Assembly (NCBI GenBank): GCA_014859095.1
Contig: JACUUV010000012.1
Span: forward strand, 1-58,761
Length of the DNA stretch: 58,761 nt
Direction of reading: 5' to 3'
DNA from: Clostridia bacterium
GTDB taxonomy: Bacteria > Bacillota > Clostridia > Peptostreptococcales > Acidaminobacteraceae
Made by a program: the position numbers and the translations under genes. Below the pieces are notes generated by a model, which was given only the letters and a program-made list of their open reading frames with translations, was not told the DNA's origin and did not search any database. This document shows positions 1-9,862 of this stretch, piece by piece (position 1 is the stretch's first letter; each line of letters starts with the position of its first letter).

Positions 1-15
1 TACCTACGCGAATAA

Positions 16-60
16 TTAAAAGAAGGGGACCACAGCGAAGCTGTGGTCCCCTTCTTTTAA
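16..60 (-). terminator. Perfect 21-bp hairpin ending at the helicase stop
   Basis: A perfect inverted repeat, 16-36 against 40-60 with a GAA loop, lies immediately after the helicase stop codon. The stem starts and ends in A/T runs, so it could terminate in both directions. It contains AAGGGGAC, the same core seen in the dispersed repeats of this window, so it may be a repeat used as a terminator. Confidence 0.8.
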
Positions 61-1806
61 TTATTTAGATCTTCTATTCCTATCTCTAAAGCCATCTTGT
101 GTTTTACGCTTGGCGTACTCACCACTTTTGACTCTGACTTTGCCTTTGCTCTTATCGCCTTCTTTTGCGACTTCAATTGAAATCGCCTTGCCTTTGATCA
201 GACGCTGGTCCATTCTTTCAAGCACGCGGCTCACTTGAGCTTCTGGAATCTCGACAAAAGTGAATGTGTCATAAATATCTACGCTACCGATCAATTTGCC
301 ATCAATATTCGCTTCATTGGCAATAGCGCCGACGATATCTCTTGGCTTGACGTCTTGATTGTTACCTGCGTTGATGTGCAACCTCACCATAGGACCTGCT
401 GCACGTGCACGAGGAGATTTTCCTCTGCTGTCAGAGGATCTGTCCGATCTGTCTCTTGACTTGTCAGCGTTTACAATGTACTTTCTGTTGTTGTCAACGC
501 TATCGATCTCACTTTTCTTTTCTATCTCAAGTTCCATTTGGAACAACGCCGCAGCAATTTCAAGCGGTGAATAATCATCAGAGAAATCTTCGATGATCTG
601 AAGGAACTTCCTATCCAGACCAGCTTCGATGCGCTCTTTGATTTTTTCGAGGAACAGGTTTTGCTTCATAGCTTCAATATCACTGATTTTTGGAATCGGA
701 TGTGGTTTGATTTCAGCTTTGGTATATCTTGTGATGTTTCGTAGCAAATGGTAGTCTCTTGATGTGATGAAAGTAAAAGAAATACCGTCTTTGCCAGCAC
801 GACCTGTTCTACCGATCCTATGGACATAGTATTCTTCGTGACTTGGCATATCGTAGTTGAAAACTGCCTCGACATTATCGATATCAAGTCCTCTTGCAGC
901 AACATCGGTCGCTATAAGAATTTCAATATCACCTCTTTTGAACTTGTTGATGACGTTCATTCTGAGTGTCTGCTTCATATCTCCATGAATCTTATCACAT
1001 AAATAGCCTCTTGCTTGAAGCATGTCAGTGATTTCATCCACACGTTTCTTGGTATTACAGAAAACGATTGAGATCTTATAATTGTAGACGTCAATCAATC
1101 TTGACAAAATTTCAACTTTATCACGATCTTTCATCTCAAGATAAACCTGCTTGATGTTAGGTGCTGATAGTTCTTTATGAGTGACCTTGAGGATTTGTGG
1201 ATCTCTCTGATACTTGTTGATGATATTCATGATTTCTTTAGGCATAGTCGCTGAGAACAACATGGTCTGGATGTCATGTCCAACTTGCTGGATAACAAGT
1301 TCGATATCTTCTCTGAAACCCATGTTAAGCATCTCATCTGCCTCGTCGAGGATCAACATTTTGAGGCTGTCCATCTTGAGCGTCTTGCGTCTCAAGTGGT
1401 CAAGTACTCTTCCTGGTGTACCAATGACGATATGTACCCCACTTTTAAGTCCTCTGATTTGTCTTTCAATGTCCTGCCCACCGAATATTGGTAAAATATG
1501 AAGTCCTTTTATATATTTACCGATTCGATTGATTTCCTCTGCGATTTGAACAGCGAGCTCACGTGTCGGGCAAAGTACCAAAGCCTGAACACTTCTGTTG
1601 CTGAGATCGATGTTTTCCAGCATCGGGATACCAAATGCTGCAGTTTTTCCTGTACCTGTTTGCGCCTGTCCTACAAGGTCCTTCCCCTCTAAAGCCACGG
1701 GGATTGCCATTGCTTGTATAGGCGTTGTTTCCTCAAAGCCCATATCTTCAATAGCTCTCAAAATTTCTTTTGAGCAATTTAATGCACTGAATTGAATTTT
1801 TTCCAT
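61..1806 (-). CDS. deaD: DEAD-box ATP-dependent RNA helicase, DeaD/CsdA type
   Basis: RNA helicase of 581 aa that would unwind structured RNA during ribosome assembly and cold adaptation. Motifs visible in order: motif I AQTGTGKT, Ia PTRELA, motif II DEAD, motif III SAT and motif VI HRIGRTGR. The C-terminal part (about 470-545) resembles the DbpA/CsdA RNA-binding domain and is followed by a short Lys/Arg-rich tail. The start has AAAGGAAC upstream. A leader of roughly 80-90 nt precedes it, as is common for cold-shock helicases, but no defined riboregulator was recognised. The helicase call is certain; the exact paralogue (DeaD versus CshA) is inferred from the C-terminal domain. Confidence 0.93.
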   Translation of the reverse strand: MEKIQFSALNCSKEILRAIEDMGFEETTPIQAMAIPVALEGKDLVGQAQTGTGKTAAFGIPMLENIDLSNRSVQALVLCPTRELAVQIAEEINRIGKYIKGLHILPIFGGQDIERQIRGLKSGVHIVIGTPGRVLDHLRRKTLKMDSLKMLILDEADEMLNMGFREDIELVIQQVGHDIQTMLFSATMPKEIMNIINKYQRDPQILKVTHKELSAPNIKQVYLEMKDRDKVEILSRLIDVYNYKISIVFCNTKKRVDEITDMLQARGYLCDKIHGDMKQTLRMNVINKFKRGDIEILIATDVAARGLDIDNVEAVFNYDMPSHEEYYVHRIGRTGRAGKDGISFTFITSRDYHLLRNITRYTKAEIKPHPIPKISDIEAMKQNLFLEKIKERIEAGLDRKFLQIIEDFSDDYSPLEIAAALFQMELEIEKKSEIDSVDNNRKYIVNADKSRDRSDRSSDSRGKSPRARAAGPMVRLHINAGNNQDVKPRDIVGAIANEANIDGKLIGSVDIYDTFTFVEIPEAQVSRVLERMDQRLIKGKAISIEVAKEGDKSKGKVRVKSGEYAKRKTQDGFRDRNRRSK

Positions 1807-1896
1807 TTAAAATAGTTCCTTTCTAATCTTATCTAAACAAGTGCTTCCATATTGATGTGAAGCAGTTGAATAACGCGTTCATCTTTCAAACACTTT

Positions 1897-1902
1897 ATTA
1901 TA
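1897..1902 (-). promoter_or_regulatory. Extended -10 promoter for the helicase
   Basis: On the minus strand this reads TGGTATAAT, a TGn-extended -10 box, about 90 nt upstream of the helicase start. No good -35 is visible, which suits an extended -10 promoter. Inferred only. Confidence 0.4.
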
Positions 1903-1989
1903 CCACACTTAAAGAGAATCACCTATTATATTTTCGTAACCTCGGTCAAATCCCGTCACAAGTTCTTTTCACAAAACGCACCTCCAAAT

Positions 1990-2598
1990 TTATCTTTTGA
2001 AAAATGGATTAAGATTAAAAAAATGTTGCATCAAATATGCTGTTCTCGCTGTGACTTCCTCTTCTTTAAGCAAAACTTCCGCCATCTGAGCATTCACGAT
2101 TATCGCTTCCGCATCTTCCTCATCCGTCAAAAATGCACTTGAAGGCTCACCACTGAAATAGCCATAGACGATATTGATGCATTCATTAATGATGCCTACG
2201 GAAACATATCTGGATCTATCGACGTATTCCGGAATGAAATCCATCCCCGTCTCTTCCTTGAATTCTCTTATAGCTGCCATTTCTATCGTCTCATCGGAAT
2301 CAATCAATCCTGCCGGTATGGTATAGACATATCTCCCGGCTGTGACCCTGAATTCTTTCAAAAGCACCATTTGAGTTTTGTCACGATTCGTAGCGAAAAT
2401 CATGGCCCCATCGGTAAAGCGTTTGTGTTCAAAGATTTCCTCTTCGAGTCTCTTGAGTCCACTTCTCGATACAAGTTCCCATTTGGCTGCTCGGCCAGTT
2501 TTCGTCCTGTACTCAATTTCAAATGGATGAAGGTACTTCAGTCGCTCAGTGTGCTTGACCGATATGATTTTCAATTTATTATCTGCATTATGGGACAC
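1990..2598 (-). CDS. Nudix hydrolase, ADP-ribose pyrophosphatase-like
   Basis: About 202 aa. A full Nudix box (G-x5-E-x7-REFKEETG) is present mid-protein, in the usual place for ADP-ribose/nucleoside diphosphate-sugar pyrophosphatases. The longer frame opens at 2655, but that ATG has no ribosome binding site and lies beyond the divergent promoter of the ABC-F gene. A GTG at 2598 is preceded by GGAGGAG with 5 nt spacing, so I chose it. Substrate is not determined from sequence; ADP-ribose is the commonest for this architecture. Transcribed divergently from the ABC-F gene. Confidence 0.85.
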   Translation of the reverse strand: MSHNADNKLKIISVKHTERLKYLHPFEIEYRTKTGRAAKWELVSRSGLKRLEEEIFEHKRFTDGAMIFATNRDKTQMVLLKEFRVTAGRYVYTIPAGLIDSDETIEMAAIREFKEETGMDFIPEYVDRSRYVSVGIINECINIVYGYFSGEPSSAFLTDEEDAEAIIVNAQMAEVLLKEEEVTARTAYLMQHFFNLNPFFKR

Positions 2599-2614
2599 AG
2601 TCTCCTCCTTATTA

Positions 2615-2644
2615 TTGCTTTTTGTATTATTTTTATTATATAAT
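2615..2644 (+). promoter_or_regulatory. Sigma-A promoter for the ABC-F gene
   Basis: TTGCTT (2615-2620), an 18-nt spacer and TATAAT (2639-2644) lie 34 nt before the ABC-F start. The promoter overlaps the upstream part of the divergent Nudix frame, which supports the shorter Nudix start. Confidence 0.55.
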
Positions 2645-2677
2645 AGCATGGACATTTTCTAGTAGAAAGGAAAACAT

Positions 2678-4234
2678 ATGAGTATCTTAACCGTTAAAAA
2701 TTTGAGTCATGGCTTCGGTGACCGCGCTATTTTCAGTGATGTTTCATTCAGACTTCTAAAAGGTGAACACATTGGCCTTATTGGTGCAAATGGCGAAGGC
2801 AAGTCGACGTTCATGAACATCATCACACATAAATTGGAACCCGACGAAGGTCAGATTGAATGGTCGAAACGCGTCAGATCAGGATATCTTGACCAACATA
2901 CCTCACTTGAAAAGGGTAGCACCATCAAAAGTGTTCTGGAAGGCGCATTCAAGTATCTTTTTGATTTGGAATCCGAAATGAATGACATGTATCTCAGAAT
3001 GGGTGATGTCACTCCAGAAGAGCTGGATGTACTCATGGATGACGTCGGCACAATCCAGGATATCCTTGACCACAACGACTTTTACATCATCGATTCCAAG
3101 GTTAACGATATAGCAAAAGGCCTGGGCTTAATGGAAGTCGGTCTGGAAAAAACCGTTGAAAACCTGAGTGGTGGACAAAGAACCAAAGTGCTTCTGGCAA
3201 AACTTTTGCTGGAAAAGCCGGACATTCTACTGTTGGACGAACCTACCAACTATCTGGATGAAGACCACATCAATTGGTTACGCAAGTACCTTCAAGAATA
3301 TGAAAACGCATTCATCCTCATCTCACACGATATTCCATTCCTCAACAGCGTTGTCAACTTGATTTACCACATGCATAATCGCGAACTCAATCGTTACGTT
3401 GGCGACTATGAAAATTACGTGCGCGTCTATGAAGCGAAAAAGAAGCAGGTGGAATCGGCGTACAAGCAACAACAGCAAGAAATAGCAGACCTTGAGGATT
3501 TTGTCCAAAGGAACAAGGCGCGTGTCGCAACGAGAAACATGGCCATGTCCCGACAAAAGAAACTCGAGAAAATCGATCGCATTGAACTCACCCGCGAAAA
3601 ACCTAAACCTGAGTTCAACTTCAAAACTTCCAGATCATCCGGAAAGTTGGTCTTTGAAGTCAAGGATTTGATTATCGGTTACGATGAGGCACTATGCAGA
3701 CCGCTCAACTTGAGATTGGACCGCAACCAAAAGGTGGCAATCACAGGAGCGAACGGTCTCGGCAAGACAACACTGCTTAGAAGCATTCTTGGTGAAATTC
3801 CAAGCATCACCGGCACCGTCGATCTTGGCGAGTTCCTCTACATCGGATACTTCGAGCAGGAAATCAAAGACGCCAGTTACAAAACCTGTATAGAAGAAGT
3901 CTGGGAATCCTTCCCCTCCCTCAACCAGGGTGAGGTCAGATCACTTCTTGCCAAATGTGGACTCACACATCAGCACATCGAAAGCAAAGTGGTAGTCCTA
4001 AGCGGGGGCGAACAAGCTAAAGTCAGATTGTGTAAACTTTTAAATAAGGAAACCAATTTTCTCGTGCTCGACGAACCGACCAATCATTTGGACATAGACG
4101 CCAAAGAAGAACTGAAACGTGCTCTAAAGGCCTATAAAGGGACCATTTTACTCATAAGCCACGAACCTGAATTTTATCAGGACATCGTCACAGATGTTTG
4201 GAATCTCGAGAAATGGACCACTAAAATCGTATAA
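2678..4234 (+). CDS. yfmM: ABC-F family ATPase, YfmM-like
   Basis: A 518-aa soluble protein with two ABC ATPase domains in tandem and no membrane segment, the ABC-F layout of ribosome-associated translation factors. Domain 1: Walker A GANGEGKST, signature LSGGQ, Walker B LLLDEPTN. Domain 2: GANGLGKTT, LSGGEQ, LVLDEPTNHLD. A charged helical linker (about 245-300) joins them. Length and sequence resemble Bacillus YfmM. The start has AAAGGA and its own promoter; a hairpin terminator follows. Members may act on stalled ribosomes or give antibiotic tolerance; which applies cannot be read from sequence. Confidence 0.92.
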   Translation: MSILTVKNLSHGFGDRAIFSDVSFRLLKGEHIGLIGANGEGKSTFMNIITHKLEPDEGQIEWSKRVRSGYLDQHTSLEKGSTIKSVLEGAFKYLFDLESEMNDMYLRMGDVTPEELDVLMDDVGTIQDILDHNDFYIIDSKVNDIAKGLGLMEVGLEKTVENLSGGQRTKVLLAKLLLEKPDILLLDEPTNYLDEDHINWLRKYLQEYENAFILISHDIPFLNSVVNLIYHMHNRELNRYVGDYENYVRVYEAKKKQVESAYKQQQQEIADLEDFVQRNKARVATRNMAMSRQKKLEKIDRIELTREKPKPEFNFKTSRSSGKLVFEVKDLIIGYDEALCRPLNLRLDRNQKVAITGANGLGKTTLLRSILGEIPSITGTVDLGEFLYIGYFEQEIKDASYKTCIEEVWESFPSLNQGEVRSLLAKCGLTHQHIESKVVVLSGGEQAKVRLCKLLNKETNFLVLDEPTNHLDIDAKEELKRALKAYKGTILLISHEPEFYQDIVTDVWNLEKWTTKIV

Positions 4235-4246
4235 CTTCAAACACAA

Positions 4247-4293
4247 ACCCTAGGATTCGGCAGACTTCTCGCCAGGCAATCCTAGGGTGTTTT
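4247..4293 (+). terminator. Hairpin terminator after the ABC-F gene
   Basis: ACCCTAGGATT (4247-4257) pairs perfectly with AATCCTAGGGT (4278-4288), followed by GTTTT. It lies between convergent genes and may serve both. Confidence 0.85.
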
Positions 4294-4350
4294 ATTCAAA
4301 CTTTCAATCTACCTATGATTTCTGCCATATCAAAGGAAATACGCTTCATA

Positions 4351-5118
4351 CTATAACCCTTTCTTTGGAAACCAGGGGAAAAATTTATTGGTTCTTTTGG
4401 CATAGGCTTCAAATCCGGGTCTTTTTTCCATACTCTTCTCGAGCAAAGGCACTCCTGAAACGAACATCAATAGATATGTGATTGCAATAGGACTGATGAT
4501 TGAGAAAAATGATGCCTCTGCCGATATCGCAACAATGAATATTCCCCACCACATGACCGCTTCCCCAAAATAGTTCGGATGCCTAGTGAGTGCCCAAAGT
4601 CCTGATGTGATGAGCTTGCCTTTATTATCTGGATTGGCCTTGAATCTTTTGAGTTCGGCGTCTCCAACCACTTCAAAATAGTATCCTATAAGCCATACAG
4701 CAATCCCGATTGCGGTCAGAGCACCAAATTCAGAACCGCTTTTTTCATGAATCAGAACTATGGGGAATCCAATAATCATCATCATTAGACCTTGAAGCAA
4801 ATAAACTTGAAAAAGACTTCTTGGGATCACCCATTTGCCCCATTCTTTTCTCCAATTCGCATACCTGAAATCTTCCGGTTTACCGACATTTCTTATGAAG
4901 ATGTGATAGAAAAGTCTTCCTCCCCATAAAGTCACCATCAATGTCGTGAGGAGTGACACCACAGAATAATTGCCCGTGCGCACCATACTATAGATGGCCA
5001 CAAGGACAAACCCAATTCCCCAGCCCATGTCTACGATACTATTGTTTTTGATCAAAGTACCCACAATGAAAAATATAAAGAAATAGACCAATACAACCAA
5101 AGCGGTTTCCACCAACAT
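4351..5118 (-). CDS. DUF1295/isoprenylcysteine methyltransferase-like membrane protein
   Basis: About 255 aa, strongly hydrophobic with six or seven membrane segments. The C-terminal part has the [10 protein letters not shown] signature shared by isoprenylcysteine carboxyl methyltransferases, phospholipid methyltransferases and steroid 5-alpha-reductase C-terminal domains (DUF1295). The start is the ATG at 5118, preceded by GGAGG 7 nt away; an upstream in-frame ATG (5148) has no such site. The ribosome binding site lies inside the end of the DAK2-DegV gene, whose TGA is one base before this ATG, so translation is probably coupled. A membrane lipid-modifying role would fit a fatty-acid-kinase neighbour, but this is inference. 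Confidence 0.8.
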   Translation of the reverse strand: MLVETALVVLVYFFIFFIVGTLIKNNSIVDMGWGIGFVLVAIYSMVRTGNYSVVSLLTTLMVTLWGGRLFYHIFIRNVGKPEDFRYANWRKEWGKWVIPRSLFQVYLLQGLMMMIIGFPIVLIHEKSGSEFGALTAIGIAVWLIGYYFEVVGDAELKRFKANPDNKGKLITSGLWALTRHPNYFGEAVMWWGIFIVAISAEASFFSIISPIAITYLLMFVSGVPLLEKSMEKRPGFEAYAKRTNKFFPWFPKKGL

Positions 5119-5119
5119 A

Positions 5120-6922
5120 TCATCGCCTCCTAACCAGTGAGATTGCAACAGATCCTATACCGGAATGAATTGTGGTCACTGCCGATATCGGTGTCGTATA
5201 AAGCGGTTTTTTCCCAATGATTTCTTCACACATGTTGGCATATTGCGCAGCCAATTCCGGGTTGGCTGAATGGACAATGGTATATCGGTCAATGCCAAAT
5301 TCAGAATTTATTTTAGCAACATGCCTCATTATTTTTTTGTCTATGCTTTTTCTGGAAAAAGCCAATCCGAAAGCCGTGCCCTCACCTGATCTTTTTAAGG
5401 TCATGACAGGCTTTGCGCCTAAGAACATCAACACCCTGCCGATTTTGTTCGGAACACGTCCGCTTTTGACTGCATATTTGAAAGTATCGAGACTGACATA
5501 TATGTCGGTCCTTGGAATCTCATCCTCCACCATACTTACGATTTCTTCAACGGAATGACCCTTATTGGCCATTTCAGCTGCTTTGAGCACAACCATGCCT
5601 TGACCGGAAGTGTTGAGTTTGGAATCCAAGAGTTTGATATCATATCCGTTCAAGGCGTATTCATCTACTATTTTCTCAAAGTTTCCATAGGTTCCGCTCA
5701 GTGCTTTTGACACGCTGATCACTACTACGGATTTATAGTGTCCGAGAAGCCATTCCACTTTTGCCCGTATTTGCTTGACATCAGGTTGTGTGCTGCTTGG
5801 ATACTTTTTACTGTTGTCCAGTATTGCCTTGATGTTGTCTTGAGTCACTGTCATCTTGTCCAAATAAACGCTTTCATCGGCGATCAAACTGGCTGAGACG
5901 ACATGAATTTGTTCCTTTTCAATAAGTTCCTTGCTGATATCCGCTATGGAATCCGTCAATATGGCAATTTCAGACAATCTGTTCAACTCGACGTCATTTT
6001 GGATTTTCATATCATCCACTTTGGATTTTGAGATCACATAATTGTTTTCAATAAGTTTTTTTGTGACTTGATCAGGTGAATCCGTGTGAATATGAAGTTT
6101 GATCAGCCTTCCATTGCCTGTTACGATCATCGAATCTCCAAAATCATTTAAGAGTGATTCAATCTTGGACTTTTCGGCAATATCATTTCTAAGTACTATT
6201 TCGGTGCAATATCGGAATGTCGTCAATTGATTATGATTTGAGTCCTCAATCGAATTATCAAAAATGAATTCATTTATGAATATTTTCGGTTGTTCATGTA
6301 CAGTGTGCTTCAATTCTGAAACAAGGTTGTTGATACCTTCAAGAAAAAGCACAAAACCTTTTGCGCCCGAATCCACCACTTTATTTTTCCTGAGAATCTC
6401 CAGTTTTTCAGGCGTCTCATCCAAGGCGATTTTGGCTCTGGAATATGCCGCTTCAAGCAAATCACTGAAATAATGGTGCTTTTTGTAATTTTCCGCAATG
6501 TATTCAGCCCACTCCTTGATGACGGTGAGCATCGTGCCCTCAACTGGTGTGGAAACCGCCGAGTAGGCTTCCTCGACGGCAACCGTCGCTCCATTGCTGA
6601 ATTCTTCCATGGTGAGTGTCTTGAGTTGACCGCATGCGTTTGAAAAACCGTTGATAAAACTCGCAAAAATAATGCCGGAATTACCTCTCGCACTTTCAAA
6701 TGCGACATTTGACATGGAGCGGATCATCACATCGAAATCATCGGAAACCTCCGTCTCGTCCACAATGGAATTCATTGTCATGACAAGATTGGTTCCAGTG
6801 TCCCCATCCTTGACAGGGAAAACATTGATGCGATTCAGATCATCCTTCATGCCATATACCTCATTGGCACCCGATTTAATATAATCGTAGAAGTCTTTTC
6901 CATTGATTGTTGATTTCTTCAT
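5120..6922 (-). CDS. DAK2 (DhaL) + DegV fusion, FakA-FakB-type protein
   Basis: 601 aa from the ATG at 6922 (GGAG 8 nt upstream; the 49 in-frame codons before it lack a start signal). The N-terminal ~200 residues are a DhaL/DAK2 nucleotide-binding domain with the Mg-binding DGDTGTN motif near residues 39-45. A middle segment follows, then a DegV domain from about residue 310 to the end (TDSIADIS, then the Ser/Thr-rich SSTQPD and [10 protein letters not shown] loops). In fatty acid kinase, FakA supplies the DAK2 kinase and FakB (DegV) holds the fatty acid; this protein joins both in one chain. A fatty-acid kinase role is inferred. A separate DegV protein is encoded at 23696. Confidence 0.88.
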   Translation of the reverse strand: MKKSTINGKDFYDYIKSGANEVYGMKDDLNRINVFPVKDGDTGTNLVMTMNSIVDETEVSDDFDVMIRSMSNVAFESARGNSGIIFASFINGFSNACGQLKTLTMEEFSNGATVAVEEAYSAVSTPVEGTMLTVIKEWAEYIAENYKKHHYFSDLLEAAYSRAKIALDETPEKLEILRKNKVVDSGAKGFVLFLEGINNLVSELKHTVHEQPKIFINEFIFDNSIEDSNHNQLTTFRYCTEIVLRNDIAEKSKIESLLNDFGDSMIVTGNGRLIKLHIHTDSPDQVTKKLIENNYVISKSKVDDMKIQNDVELNRLSEIAILTDSIADISKELIEKEQIHVVSASLIADESVYLDKMTVTQDNIKAILDNSKKYPSSTQPDVKQIRAKVEWLLGHYKSVVVISVSKALSGTYGNFEKIVDEYALNGYDIKLLDSKLNTSGQGMVVLKAAEMANKGHSVEEIVSMVEDEIPRTDIYVSLDTFKYAVKSGRVPNKIGRVLMFLGAKPVMTLKRSGEGTAFGLAFSRKSIDKKIMRHVAKINSEFGIDRYTIVHSANPELAAQYANMCEEIIGKKPLYTTPISAVTTIHSGIGSVAISLVRRR

Positions 6923-7072
6923 ATTTTGGCTCCTTATAGATAAAATGTAATGAATACAGTTTAGATATACCCTAATAATAGTCAATATCAACTTATTATT
7001 CCCAATTGATTTTGATTTTATTTTATCTGAAGTTTTGCTATGATAGAACTTATAAAAGAGGAGGTGCATGAA

Positions 7073-7747
7073 TTGAACGATTACAGTATTTTTGATATTA
7101 TCGGACCAATCATGATCGGACCGTCCAGTTCACATACGGCTGGTGCGTGTAGAATCGGATATACGGCACAAAACATCATCAAGCTTCCCATCACGGAAGT
7201 AGAGTTTGTGCTCTACGGCTCATTCGCAAAAACATATAAAGGCCACGGTACGGACATCGCATTGCTCGGTGGTTTTCTAGGGCTCAAACCAGATGACGAA
7301 CGCTTGGTGGATGCCTTTAAAATAGCTGAAAATAGAGGACTTAAGTATAGTTTCGTCACTTCCGAGGACGACATAGATCATCCCAACACAGTCAAGATCA
7401 TCGCCCACACCAACAGACTCGAAAAATGGGAGATCATCGGCGTTTCCATCGGTGGAGGCAAAATGATCATCAGGTCCATCAACGGCATTGAAGTCCAGTA
7501 CACAGGGGATTACAATACTTTGGTGACACATCACAGGGACAGTTCAGGTATGTTGGCACGCATCGCCACTATCCTATCGGAAAGTCGGATCAATATCGCT
7601 TTCATGAAACTATATCGTGAAGAAAAAGGACTCAAGGCCATAGGTATCATAGAGACAGATGAGGACATAGAACAACAGGTCATCGACGAGCTCCTCAGAC
7701 TTAATGGCATGCTCTATGTCAACGTCATCGGAAAAATCTACGAATAA
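7073..7747 (+). CDS. sdaAB: L-serine dehydratase, beta subunit
   Basis: 224 aa. Begins like SdaAB (FDIIGPIMIGPSSSHTAGA) and ends with an ACT domain (about 140-215). With the alpha subunit it deaminates L-serine to pyruvate and ammonia. The start is a TTG at 7073: the AGGAGGTG ribosome binding site lies 6 nt before it and would fall inside the coding region if the ATG at 7040 were used. Eleven bases separate it from sdaAA. Split alpha/beta enzymes with an Fe-S cluster are typical of Gram-positive anaerobes and feed serine into pyruvate. Confidence 0.93.
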   Translation: MNDYSIFDIIGPIMIGPSSSHTAGACRIGYTAQNIIKLPITEVEFVLYGSFAKTYKGHGTDIALLGGFLGLKPDDERLVDAFKIAENRGLKYSFVTSEDDIDHPNTVKIIAHTNRLEKWEIIGVSIGGGKMIIRSINGIEVQYTGDYNTLVTHHRDSSGMLARIATILSESRINIAFMKLYREEKGLKAIGIIETDEDIEQQVIDELLRLNGMLYVNVIGKIYE

Positions 7748-7758
7748 TGGGGTGAAAC

Positions 7759-8634
7759 ATGAAATTTTCCAACAGTTTAGACGTCATTGCCTACTGCAAT
7801 GAACACGAAGTACCTTTGCACACGGCTTCCATGGATTATGAGATCCAAAAAACCGGTCGCAGTTACGGCTACATCAGAGACTACCTCCGCAGTGTGCTTG
7901 GAGTCATGTCCAATGCTGTTCATCTGGGCATTACGGACGTTGACAACCATATCAAGGGTAAAATCATAGGCAATGACAGCGTCCTTCTGAAAAAAAGATA
8001 TGAGAATAAAAAAACCGTATGTGGCAAAACCATTGCCATAGCAGTGAGCTATGCGCTCAGCACCATGGAAGTCAACGCTTCTATGGGAAAAGTCGTCGCA
8101 TCTCCCACAGCCGGTTCGTGCGGTGTGCTTCCGGCTGTTCTGATCACAATGAAAGAAAGGTTCGATCTGAATGAGGATCAACTGATTGAGGGGCTTTTGG
8201 CCGCGAACATGGTCGGCAGTGTCGTCGCACGAAATGCCACCATATCTGGTGCAGAGGGTGGCTGTCAGGCTGAAGTGGGTACGGCATCGGCCATGGCTTC
8301 CGCAGCGGTTGTCCATATGATGGGTGGTACTCCGGAGCAAGCATTCAATGCAGCTGCGATGTGTTTCAAAAATCTGCTCGGTTTAGTTTGTGATCCAATA
8401 GCAGGACTCGTGGAAAGCCCCTGCGCCAAACGCAATGGCATGGGTGCTGCCAACGCACTCATGTGTGCCGAGATGGCACTATCTGGGATAGCGAGCATCA
8501 TTCCATTCGATGAAGTCGTAGAAGCTATGTATAGGATTGGAAAAACTATGCCGCCTTCATTAAGAGAAACCTCTATGGGCGGCCTTGCAACGACGAAAAC
8601 AGGAATTCAGATTAACACTGAGTTGTTTAAGTAA
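7759..8634 (+). CDS. sdaAA: L-serine dehydratase, iron-sulfur alpha subunit
   Basis: 291 aa, the catalytic [4Fe-4S] subunit. Conserved cysteines lie in SPTAGSCGVLP, in CFKNLLGLVCDP and in VESPCAKRNG, as expected for cluster binding. GGGGTG precedes the ATG. Second gene of a two-gene operon with sdaAB, closed by a strong hairpin. Length and domain content are complete. Confidence 0.95.
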   Translation: MKFSNSLDVIAYCNEHEVPLHTASMDYEIQKTGRSYGYIRDYLRSVLGVMSNAVHLGITDVDNHIKGKIIGNDSVLLKKRYENKKTVCGKTIAIAVSYALSTMEVNASMGKVVASPTAGSCGVLPAVLITMKERFDLNEDQLIEGLLAANMVGSVVARNATISGAEGGCQAEVGTASAMASAAVVHMMGGTPEQAFNAAAMCFKNLLGLVCDPIAGLVESPCAKRNGMGAANALMCAEMALSGIASIIPFDEVVEAMYRIGKTMPPSLRETSMGGLATTKTGIQINTELFK

Positions 8635-8684
8635 AAAAGGAGCTTGCAGAAAACTATTCATAGTTTTCTGCAAGCTCCTTTTTT
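8633..8684. terminator. Bidirectional terminator between sdaAA and msrA
   Basis: A 24-bp perfect stem (8633-8656 with 8661-8684) with a TTCA loop, A-run on the left and T-run on the right. It fills almost the whole gap between the convergent genes and should stop transcription both ways. Confidence 0.95.
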
Positions 8685-8685
8685 A

Positions 8686-9159
8686 TCAATCCAGCTTAAT
8701 ATGGCAATAACCACCTGGATTCTTCTTGAGATACTTCTGATGGTATTCTTCTGCGGGATGATAATAATCGAGATTTACCACTTCGGTCACGATCGGCTTC
8801 GCATATTTTTTCCGTTCCTCGTCCAGTGATTGCTGGATGACACTCACATCTGAAACATCGAGATAATAGATGCCTGTGCGATACTGCGAACCAATGTCCC
8901 CACCTTGCCTGTTGAGACTGGTCGGATCAATGACCTTCCAAAAGTGCTCGAGGATGGTCTCAAGTGTTATCAACTCTTCATCGTATTCCATATAAAGCAC
9001 TTCCGTGTGACCGGTAGTATTCGTACAAACTTGTTCATAGGTCGGTTCAAGAGTTTCCCCGTTGGCATATCCGACTTCGGTCTTTACGACACCTTCCATT
9101 CTGGAAAAATATGCTTCCATGCCCCAGAAGCATCCACCTGCTAAAACTATTTTTTTCAT
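8686..9159 (-). CDS. msrA: Peptide methionine-S-sulfoxide reductase MsrA
   Basis: 157 aa. The catalytic [11 protein letters not shown] motif sits at the N terminus and the rest matches MsrA throughout ([23 protein letters not shown]). It reduces methionine-S-sulfoxide in proteins with thioredoxin as electron source; trxB is 9 kb away. Single-gene unit, 87 nt downstream of the cyclase gene. Confidence 0.95.
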   Translation of the reverse strand: MKKIVLAGGCFWGMEAYFSRMEGVVKTEVGYANGETLEPTYEQVCTNTTGHTEVLYMEYDEELITLETILEHFWKVIDPTSLNRQGGDIGSQYRTGIYYLDVSDVSVIQQSLDEERKKYAKPIVTEVVNLDYYHPAEEYHQKYLKKNPGGYCHIKLD

Positions 9160-9246
9160 AGCAACCTCTTCATTCTGACTTTACATAAGCGTACAACAAG
9201 TTGAACGGGCATGCAAGTGTCATTTTTGGAATCCCAAGTTTTTCAC

Positions 9247-9843
9247 CTATTTCAGAAATGCTCTGGCCGGTAAGCCTTCGACACCGATGATTTTCATAGG
9301 TATACAAATAAACTCATAACGGCCACCCTCAATTTTTGAGAGTTCAAGACCTTCTATGATGTAAATGCCATTTCCCAAAAGAGTCTTGTGTGTCGGATGA
9401 CCCGGAGCACTTCTTTCTATGCCAAGTGCATCTATTCCCACAGCTTTCACACCCAAATTCTTCAGATACATCGCACCCGATGTATCCAAATAATCATAAT
9501 TGAGATCAAAAGCTTCAGCATAAGAATTCTTGGTTTTGATAATGACTATATCACCTTTTTTAATCTCAAATTGACTCAAGAAATGTTCATCTACTTCAGC
9601 ACGGTCCTCTCCACTGAAATCCACCACGATACAGGGGCCGTTGACAGCTGAGATATCAAAATTAGTGGAATCCTCACCACAATCGATCATATGAAGTGGC
9701 ATATCAATGTGTGTTCCTGCATGAAGATCCATGAAAATACTGCTTTCATGGTGACCATTGTTGATGTGATCCGCTCTTGTGATGATTTTCGTCTTCTTCT
9801 CTTCTTTGTTCTTATAGACCATCATATTTTCTGAAATGGTCAT
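9247..9843 (-). CDS. Cyclase / kynurenine formamidase-like metal hydrolase
   Basis: 198 aa from the ATG at 9843, about 20 nt past the zwf stop; the longer frame to 9927 overlaps zwf and lacks a binding site. The metal-binding signature HAGTHIDMP of the cyclase family (KynB, polyketide cyclases) is clear, and the APGHPTHKTLL segment is also typical. GGAAAG lies upstream. Substrate unknown: family members hydrolyse N-formylkynurenine, isatin or other cyclic amides. It is last in a long minus-strand run, after the two pentose-phosphate dehydrogenases. Confidence 0.82.
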   Translation of the reverse strand: MTISENMMVYKNKEEKKTKIITRADHINNGHHESSIFMDLHAGTHIDMPLHMIDCGEDSTNFDISAVNGPCIVVDFSGEDRAEVDEHFLSQFEIKKGDIVIIKTKNSYAEAFDLNYDYLDTSGAMYLKNLGVKAVGIDALGIERSAPGHPTHKTLLGNGIYIIEGLELSKIEGGRYEFICIPMKIIGVEGLPARAFLK

Positions 9844-9862
9844 GGTCACATCTTTCCATTCC

